Part shown: positions 59,320-64,000 of the stretch, in pieces | How the letters are laid out: every line of letters begins with the position of its first letter | Numbering within the stretch: position 1 is the first letter of the stretch | Origin: Clostridia bacterium | GTDB taxonomy: Bacteria; Bacillota; Clostridia; Christensenellales; Aristaeellaceae | Reading direction: 5' to 3' | Length of the DNA: 64,000 bases | NCBI GenBank assembly: GCA_017433405.1 | Contig: JAFRHH010000022.1 | Span: forward strand, 59,616 to 123,615 | Made by a program: the position numbers and the translations under genes | Notes under the pieces: model-generated | The model's input: the letters and a program-made list of their open reading frames with translations, nothing else | Databases searched by the model: none | Told to the model about the DNA's origin: nothing

Positions 59320-61278
59320 TTATCCCTCCGCGGGAATAGCGGCGGCCGCTTCCTCCCGAAGCGCCTGATCCGTCGTCCTCGGCTTATCCTGCCCCAGCCC
59401 CTCGGAGATCTCCCCGCTCTCCATGATGGACAGGAATTCGGCCCGGTTCAGGGTCTCTAATTCCAGCAGGGCCTTCACGAGGGCGTCCAGCTTATCCCGC
59501 TGCTCCCGAATAATCTTCTTGGCGATCTCATACTGCTTTGAGAGCATGGCGGAAACCTCCCGGTCGATCCTGGCGGCGATTTCCTCGCTGTATTCGCGGC
59601 TCTGGCCAAACTCCATGCCGACGAAAACCTCCTGGTCGCTTCCGAGATAGATGGTTCCGATGGCGTCGCTCATGCCGAACTGGGTAATCATCTTCCTGGC
59701 CAGTTCCGTCGCCCGCTTCAGATCGCTGGAGGAACCCGTATAGATTTCCCCAAGCGCAACCTCCTCCGCCGCGTGGCCTCCCAGCATCATCGCGATCTGA
59801 TCCTTCAGCTCGCTTCGGCTCATATTGTCGTGCTCCTCGGAAGGCAGGGCCAGCGTATGGCCCGCCGCCATTCCCCGGGGAACGATGGTAATCAGATGCA
59901 CATCGTCGCATCCGGCCAGAAGATGCCCGACGATAGCGTGGCCACCCTCATGATAGGCGACCATCCGCCGGTCATCCTCGGATACCTTATGGCTCTTTTT
60001 CTCCGGCCCCATCTGCACCCTGGCGATGGCGTCGATCAGCATCTGCTGGTCGATGACCTTCTTCTTCGCCCGGGCCGCGAGAATCGCCGCCTCGTTCATC
60101 ACGTTTTCCAGATCGGCGCCCGTGGCGTAGGGCGTGCGCTTGGCAACGTTTTCCAGATCCACATCCGGCGCCAGGGTTTTCCCCCGGCTGTGCACCTTCA
60201 GAATCGCGACCCGGCCTTCCTGATCCGGATAGTTCACGGTCACCTGACGGTCGAACCGCCCCGGCCGCAGCAGCGCCGGATCAAGAATATCCCGACGGTT
60301 GGTCGCCGCCATGACGATGATCCCCTCGTTAACCGCGAAGCCGTCCATCTCGACCAGGAGCTGATTCAGCGTCTGCTCCCGCTCGTCGTGGCCTCCGCCC
60401 AGTCCGGCCCCCCGATGGCGGCCAACGGCATCGATTTCATCGATAAAAACGATCGCCGGCGCCACCTTCTTGGCCTGTTCAAACAGATCACGAACCCGGC
60501 TGGCGCCTACGCCGACGAACATTTCAACGAAATCCGAGCCGCTGATGGAGAAGAACGGAACCCCGGCCTCCCCGGCCACAGCCTTGGCCAGCAGGGTTTT
60601 TCCGGTTCCGGGAGGTCCGACCAGCAGAACGCCCTTGGGAATTCGGGCGCCCGCCTCGGTATAGTTCTTGGGATTCTTCAGAAAATCCACCATTTCCCGA
60701 AGCTCTTCCTTTTCTTCCACGGCTCCGGCGACATCCGCGAAGGTCACCTTGTTCCGGGCCGGATCCTGAATCCTGGCGCGGCTTTTTCCGAAGGACATCA
60801 CCCTTCCTCCGCCGCCTCCCTGCGCCCGGATCATAACAAACCAGAAGACTCCCAGGATCACCAGCATGATCAGATAAGGCAGAAAATCATACCACCAGGG
60901 GATCACCACAGGCGCCCGGTATTCCAGCTCGAAATCCAGATCACGGACGGAAACCTGCTCCACCGGCACACCGGCCTTCTTGGCCTTCATCTGGCGGACG
61001 GTTTCAATAAAATCGGCGCCGATGGTCGTTTCGAAATCGTAGTTCCGATCCGGAAAATCCGCGGAGGAAACCACAGTCGTCTTCGTCAGTCCCACCAGCG
61101 AATTGTTCCGGATGGCCACCCGCGCAACCTTTCCATCCTCGATCATGGAGAGCAGCCTCGGATACTCGATCCGCCTGCTGATGGTCTGATTCAGGCCGCC
61201 ATTCAGAAGAATGGCGATCATCAGAATCGTCCCCAGCAGAATTATATATCCGAGATAGCCTCTCGAAGATTTCTTCAT
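59320..61278 (-). CDS. ftsH: ATP-dependent zinc metalloprotease FtsH
   Basis: A 652-residue membrane protease that degrades membrane and regulatory proteins. Two helices flank the external part (residues 9-27 and 131-150). The AAA domain has Walker A GPPGTGKT at 221-228, Walker [12 protein letters not shown] and [23 protein letters not shown]. The zinc site is HEGGH at 443-447. ATG 61278 has GAGGAGG eight bases upstream, which is the end of repeat A8. The tilS-hpt-ftsH order is conserved in Firmicutes. Confidence 0.98.
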   Translation of the reverse strand: MKKSSRGYLGYIILLGTILMIAILLNGGLNQTISRRIEYPRLLSMIEDGKVARVAIRNNSLVGLTKTTVVSSADFPDRNYDFETTIGADFIETVRQMKAKKAGVPVEQVSVRDLDFELEYRAPVVIPWWYDFLPYLIMLVILGVFWFVMIRAQGGGGGRVMSFGKSRARIQDPARNKVTFADVAGAVEEKEELREMVDFLKNPKNYTEAGARIPKGVLLVGPPGTGKTLLAKAVAGEAGVPFFSISGSDFVEMFVGVGASRVRDLFEQAKKVAPAIVFIDEIDAVGRHRGAGLGGGHDEREQTLNQLLVEMDGFAVNEGIIVMAATNRRDILDPALLRPGRFDRQVTVNYPDQEGRVAILKVHSRGKTLAPDVDLENVAKRTPYATGADLENVMNEAAILAARAKKKVIDQQMLIDAIARVQMGPEKKSHKVSEDDRRMVAYHEGGHAIVGHLLAGCDDVHLITIVPRGMAAGHTLALPSEEHDNMSRSELKDQIAMMLGGHAAEEVALGEIYTGSSSDLKRATELARKMITQFGMSDAIGTIYLGSDQEVFVGMEFGQSREYSEEIAARIDREVSAMLSKQYEIAKKIIREQRDKLDALVKALLELETLNRAEFLSIMESGEISEGLGQDKPRTTDQALREEAAAAIPAEG

Positions 61279-61285
61279 CTCTATA

Positions 61286-61402
61286 TCCTCCTCTGTGAAC
61301 GTTAGTTCACGTCTGTCATTCTGTCCGGATGACGATTTTGTAACCGCTTCGCTAACGCGTTCGCGGACAAAATCTGTCTCCTCTGGGAACGGCAGCTCAC
61401 AT
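61286..61402 (-). repeat. Family A intergenic repeat, copy A8 (complete, two arms)
   Basis: The fullest copy. Minus strand: left arm GATGTGAGCTGCCGTTCCC and AGAGGAGACA, core GATTTTGTCCGCGAACGCG to GAAGCGGTTACAAAATC, linker CGTCATCCGGACAGAATGAC, right arm GTGAAC-TAAC-GTTCAC, then AGAGGAGGA. It fills the whole hpt-ftsH gap, and its final GAGGAGG is the ftsH ribosome site. Confidence 0.92.
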
Positions 61403-61407
61403 CTTCC

Positions 61408-61971
61408 TTATGGCTTTTCATAGATCGCCGGGGAAAGAACGCCGATATCCGGCAGATTGCGGTATCGCTGGTCGTAATCCAACCCGTAGCCTACCACAAA
61501 CGCGTCGGGAATGTCAAAGCAAACATAATCCACCTTCAGATCCGGTATTTTTCTCCGGGCCGGCTTATCCAGCAGGGCGGCGATTTTCAGGGTGGCCGCG
61601 CCCCGCTGCCGGAGAATCTGCTTCAGATAGTTCAGCGTCACGCCGCTGTCCACGATATCCTCAACGATGATGACGTCCTTCCCAAGGATCGTCTGATCCA
61701 GATCCTTCAGAATCCGGACGACGCCGGAGGTCTTGGTGGCGCTCCCGTAGCTGGAGATCGCCATAAAATCCAGGGAGAGCGGAAGATCAATCTCCCGGAT
61801 CAGATCCGCGAAGAAGACGCAGGCGCCCTTCAGAATACAGACCAGCACCGGCTCCTTTCCCTGATAATCCTCCGTAATTCTCCGGCCCAGCTCCTGAACC
61901 TTTTCCCGGATTTTCTGCCGGGTGACCAGCAAACGATCCAGATCCTGATACATTCCGGAATCCTGATTCAT
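61408..61971 (-). CDS. hpt: Hypoxanthine phosphoribosyltransferase
   Basis: A 187-residue purine salvage enzyme, converting hypoxanthine (and often guanine) with PRPP to IMP or GMP. The PRPP motif is DVIIVEDIVDSGVTLNYL at about residue 98. Also visible are VCILKGACVFFADLIREID and the substrate lysine segment. The ATG has GAGGAGG five bases upstream, supplied by the repeat arm A9. It lies between tilS and ftsH, the conserved order. Confidence 0.96.
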   Translation of the reverse strand: MNQDSGMYQDLDRLLVTRQKIREKVQELGRRITEDYQGKEPVLVCILKGACVFFADLIREIDLPLSLDFMAISSYGSATKTSGVVRILKDLDQTILGKDVIIVEDIVDSGVTLNYLKQILRQRGAATLKIAALLDKPARRKIPDLKVDYVCFDIPDAFVVGYGLDYDQRYRNLPDIGVLSPAIYEKP

Positions 61972-61976
61972 GTTTT

Positions 61977-62003
61977 CCTCCTCTGTGAACGTCCGTTCAC
62001 ATC
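61977..62003 (-). repeat. Family A arm, copy A9, carrying the tilS stop and the hpt ribosome site
   Basis: Minus strand: GGAAGATGTGAAC-GGAC-GTTCAC, then AGAGGAGGA. The TGA inside GTGAAC is the tilS stop codon, and GAGGAGG is the hpt ribosome site. Only the arm is present; no core or linker. Confidence 0.85.
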
Positions 62004-63370
62004 TTCCGGGTATCCCCCATCCACGGCATGGGCCCCTCCCATACCAGCCGGATATTGGTATTCCCCGGCTGCCATCTCGGTATATTCCCCGCTCCGACTC
62101 CAGCCGCCAGCAGGACCTCGTTTCCCCGGCAGAGAAGCGGGATCCGGTCCCGCCAGGGTTCCGGAATCTTACGGTCCGTCAGATAGTCCTGCAGCTTTCG
62201 GCCGTAGCCGCTTCCAAAGGGACTGATCCGGTCCCCCGCTCTTCGGGTTCTCAGCTCGCAGCCCGTCAGGAAATCCGCCGGCATCTCCTGGCTCCGCCTT
62301 CCGTCCCCCGGTTCCCCCCGGGAAGGGACAGCCCGCAGCCGAAGGGACAGGCAGGCGGTTTCCGGTTCGTGCCATGGGACGGCCTTCGGCCGCTCCGGGT
62401 CCGGGGAGATCAGATGCAGGAAGCCTCCCGCCCTGACGCAACGCCATCCTCCGGGAAGGTTCACCGTGCCTCGGGGCATTTCCGCCAGCCGGAGGATACG
62501 CTCCGTCATCCGACTGTCCAGCTCCCGCTCCGCCAGCCGGGGACCCTGGGCCCGCCACCAGGCCCGCACCATCCTTCCCCGGATGGCCTCCCGCTGCTCC
62601 ATCAGGGCTTCCGCCGCCAGCCAGGGATCGTTCTCCCTGCCGCCGAGCGCCGCCCGGGTCGCTTCCCGGAAATAGTCCTGATCCCGGCCGAGAAGCTCCG
62701 CCGCTGCGGCAATTCTTTCCTGCGCGCCAGGCGCCATCTGAAGCATCAGGGGAATCAGGGTCTGCCGAACCGCGTTGCGCAGATAGCTTTCATCCCCGTT
62801 GCTGGAATCCTCGCGCCAGGCGATCCCTTCCGCCCGGAGGGCTTCCCGGATCTCCTCGCGGGAGAAGGAAAGCAGCGGCCGGACGATGGGGAATCCCATC
62901 CGGTCATCCCGCTCCCGCATGCAGGCCAGCCCTTCCGGCCCGCTTCCCCGCAGAAGCCTCATCAAAAAGGTTTCCGCCTGGTCGTTGCGGTTGTGGGCCA
63001 GAAGAAGCGCCCCGGCGTCCGTCTCCTTCATCGCCCGCCTGAAGCAGGCACGGCGGGCTTCTCTGGCTGAATTTTCATCCCGCCTTCCCTGAAGATCCGC
63101 CCGAAGCACCGTCAGCGGGACGCCTTCTCCTTCGCAGAGGGCCCGGACAAACGCCTCGTCCCCCTCCGATTCCTCGCCCCGCAGCCCGTGATTAACATGG
63201 ACCGCGCAAACATCGCGCGCCGGCGCCCGCCCGCTCCGGATCACCGCCAGCAGCAGCGCCGTGCTGTCGGCTCCCCCGGACACGCCGATCAGCAGCCGGC
63301 CCGCCGGTATTCCCTTCAGCCCTTCCGCCAGGCCGGCCAGCCCCGTCAAGGCCGGAGCGGCGCGCCGCAT
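61997..63370 (-). CDS. tilS: tRNA(Ile)-lysidine synthase TilS
   Basis: A 457-residue PP-loop ATPase that makes lysidine at C34 of tRNA-Ile(CAU). The PP-loop is GVSGGADSTALLLAV near residue 29. HNRNDQAETFLMRLLRGSG is the conserved second motif. The C-terminal TilS domains end with GNIPRWQPGNTNIRLVWEG-type sequence (in part). The ATG overlaps the preceding gene by 25 bases and has no clear ribosome site, so coupling or a later start is possible. The stop codon lies in repeat arm A9. Confidence 0.95.
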   Translation of the reverse strand: MRRAAPALTGLAGLAEGLKGIPAGRLLIGVSGGADSTALLLAVIRSGRAPARDVCAVHVNHGLRGEESEGDEAFVRALCEGEGVPLTVLRADLQGRRDENSAREARRACFRRAMKETDAGALLLAHNRNDQAETFLMRLLRGSGPEGLACMRERDDRMGFPIVRPLLSFSREEIREALRAEGIAWREDSSNGDESYLRNAVRQTLIPLMLQMAPGAQERIAAAAELLGRDQDYFREATRAALGGRENDPWLAAEALMEQREAIRGRMVRAWWRAQGPRLAERELDSRMTERILRLAEMPRGTVNLPGGWRCVRAGGFLHLISPDPERPKAVPWHEPETACLSLRLRAVPSRGEPGDGRRSQEMPADFLTGCELRTRRAGDRISPFGSGYGRKLQDYLTDRKIPEPWRDRIPLLCRGNEVLLAAGVGAGNIPRWQPGNTNIRLVWEGPMPWMGDTRKM

Positions 63371-64000
63371 ACGTTGCAGGGGGACAGCTTTACATATTCG
63401 GACTGATTGATTTCCCCGTAGGTAAAATGTCCCTTGAAGGGCAGGTATTTCTGGTGGGTGCTCTTGCAGTTCGGATCCAGATGATACTTGGTCCCTCCGT
63501 CCGGATTGTAGTACAGAACCGTGCTGGCGTCCGCCTGGAGCTCCGGGGTCGGAGCCGGGGTCGCTGTCACGTTGGGATCCGGCGTATCGGCGGCCTCGTA
63601 GGTCTGCAGGCTCTGGGGATCAACATACCAGAGATCGTTGTCCCTGACCATGATGACGTTCAGCCGGTATCTGGAGGGATCCTTGCCGTTGTTCCGGTCC
63701 ATCAGGGTATTGAGGGTCACCGTCCGGCTCTGGTCGTCGTTGGTTCCGGAGATGCTCTCGAAAGTGTAGTCCAGCGGCGTCCTGTTGGCCAGCAGCCCGA
63801 AAAGATCCGCCTTGGGATTATCCGTCTTGCTCTGCCAGGAGGGGGAGCACAGCGTCAGCATCTCGTCCGTCTGGTTGGCGCTCCAGTAGTGAAAGAACTG
63901 GTACAGCCGCTCGGTCACCGCTTCCCCCAGATCCGGTTCGGGGGTACTCGTCACCGCGGCCGCGGGCCGCTCGGTCACCACCGTCGCCCCCGCTCCGCCG
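63346..64000 (-). CDS. Protein of unknown function with C-terminal Cys-containing domain (cut by right edge)
   Basis: At least 218 codons; the frame stays open to the edge, so the N-terminus is missing. The visible part starts with a Pro/Thr-rich segment, then a domain of about 120 residues (YQFFHYWSANQTDEMLTLCSP, giving a fold like small NTF2-type or DUF4878-like domains, a weak guess). After a short linker comes TKYHLDPNCKSTHQKYLPFK and SPCNVCGAP, a cysteine pair domain seen at the end of many Gram-positive secreted proteins. It overlaps tilS by 25 bases. Confidence 0.7.
   Translation of the reverse strand, partial: GGAGATVVTERPAAAVTSTPEPDLGEAVTERLYQFFHYWSANQTDEMLTLCSPSWQSKTDNPKADLFGLLANRTPLDYTFESISGTNDDQSRTVTLNTLMDRNNGKDPSRYRLNVIMVRDNDLWYVDPQSLQTYEAADTPDPNVTATPAPTPELQADASTVLYYNPDGGTKYHLDPNCKSTHQKYLPFKGHFTYGEINQSEYVKLSPCNVCGAPLRP

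Noticed and set aside
59773-61305. 510-codon open frame on the plus strand
   Set aside because: Antisense to ftsH; composition is typical of a shadow frame.

Overview
The window looks like a chromosomal segment of a GC-rich (roughly 57-60 percent) anaerobic member of the Clostridia (Bacillota). This placement is inferred from gene order: darA-holB-ricT, ylxM-ffh-rpsP-khpA-rimM-trmD, yicC-remA-gmk-rpoZ-coaBC, cdaA-cdaR and dnaD-dnaI are Firmicutes arrangements. Anaerobic metabolism is suggested by a 2[4Fe-4S] ferredoxin, an NfnAB-type transhydrogenase pair and two phosphofructokinases. Genes are tightly packed, ATGA overlaps are common, and many starts are TTG or GTG with strong GGAGG sites. 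Most of the window is core housekeeping.

Layout. 1-3 kb (minus): end of an NHLM-type peptide export operon (ABC transporter cut by the left edge, C39 peptidase-ABC transporter, HlyD-like protein). 3-6 kb (minus): ferredoxin, then ricT, holB and darA. 6-16 kb: RNA methyltransferase, L,D-transpeptidase, tRNA-Leu(GAG), phosphatase, cation antiporter, the infC-rpmI-rplT operon with an L20-type attenuated leader, pfkA, thrH and a secreted peptidoglycan-binding protein. 16-24 kb (plus): SRP/S16/TrmD operon, then small genes, comEC and holA. 24-36 kb: tRNA-Leu(TAA), putP, rpmE, prmC-prfA-sua5, PPK2-type phosphotransferase, pgi, a possible nuclease, and rplM-rpsI. 36-44 kb (minus): rsmF, a P-loop ATPase, a membrane protein, cdaR, cdaA and a secreted SH3/PG-binding protein. 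44-53.8 kb: rpsT, nadD-yqeK, rsfS, coaBC to yicC, a second PFK, dnaI and dnaD. 53.8-64 kb: nfnB-nfnA, fba, VanW protein, ftsH, hpt, tilS and a gene cut by the right edge.

How the genes work together. Synthesis (CdaA), regulation (CdaR) and sensing (DarA) of c-di-AMP are all present. Pgi, two PFKs and the aldolase give the upper glycolytic steps. Several secreted SH3, PG-binding, YkuD and VanW proteins point to a large cell-wall repertoire.

The least ordinary feature is a dispersed intergenic repeat family, here called family A, with at least nine full or partial copies (near 10.0, 13.9, 24.8, 41.2, 44.2, 56.1, 59.3, 61.3 and 62.0 kb). It has a palindromic core ending in ACAAAATCGTCATCC and a small GTGAAC/GTTCAC hairpin arm ending in CAGAGGAGG. 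Where it lies upstream of a gene, the GAGGAGG at its end is often the apparent Shine-Dalgarno sequence. One copy replaces both sides of the arm stem with complementary bases, which suggests selection on RNA structure. A second palindromic family (B, near 26.35 and 32.8 kb) lies at gene 3' ends.
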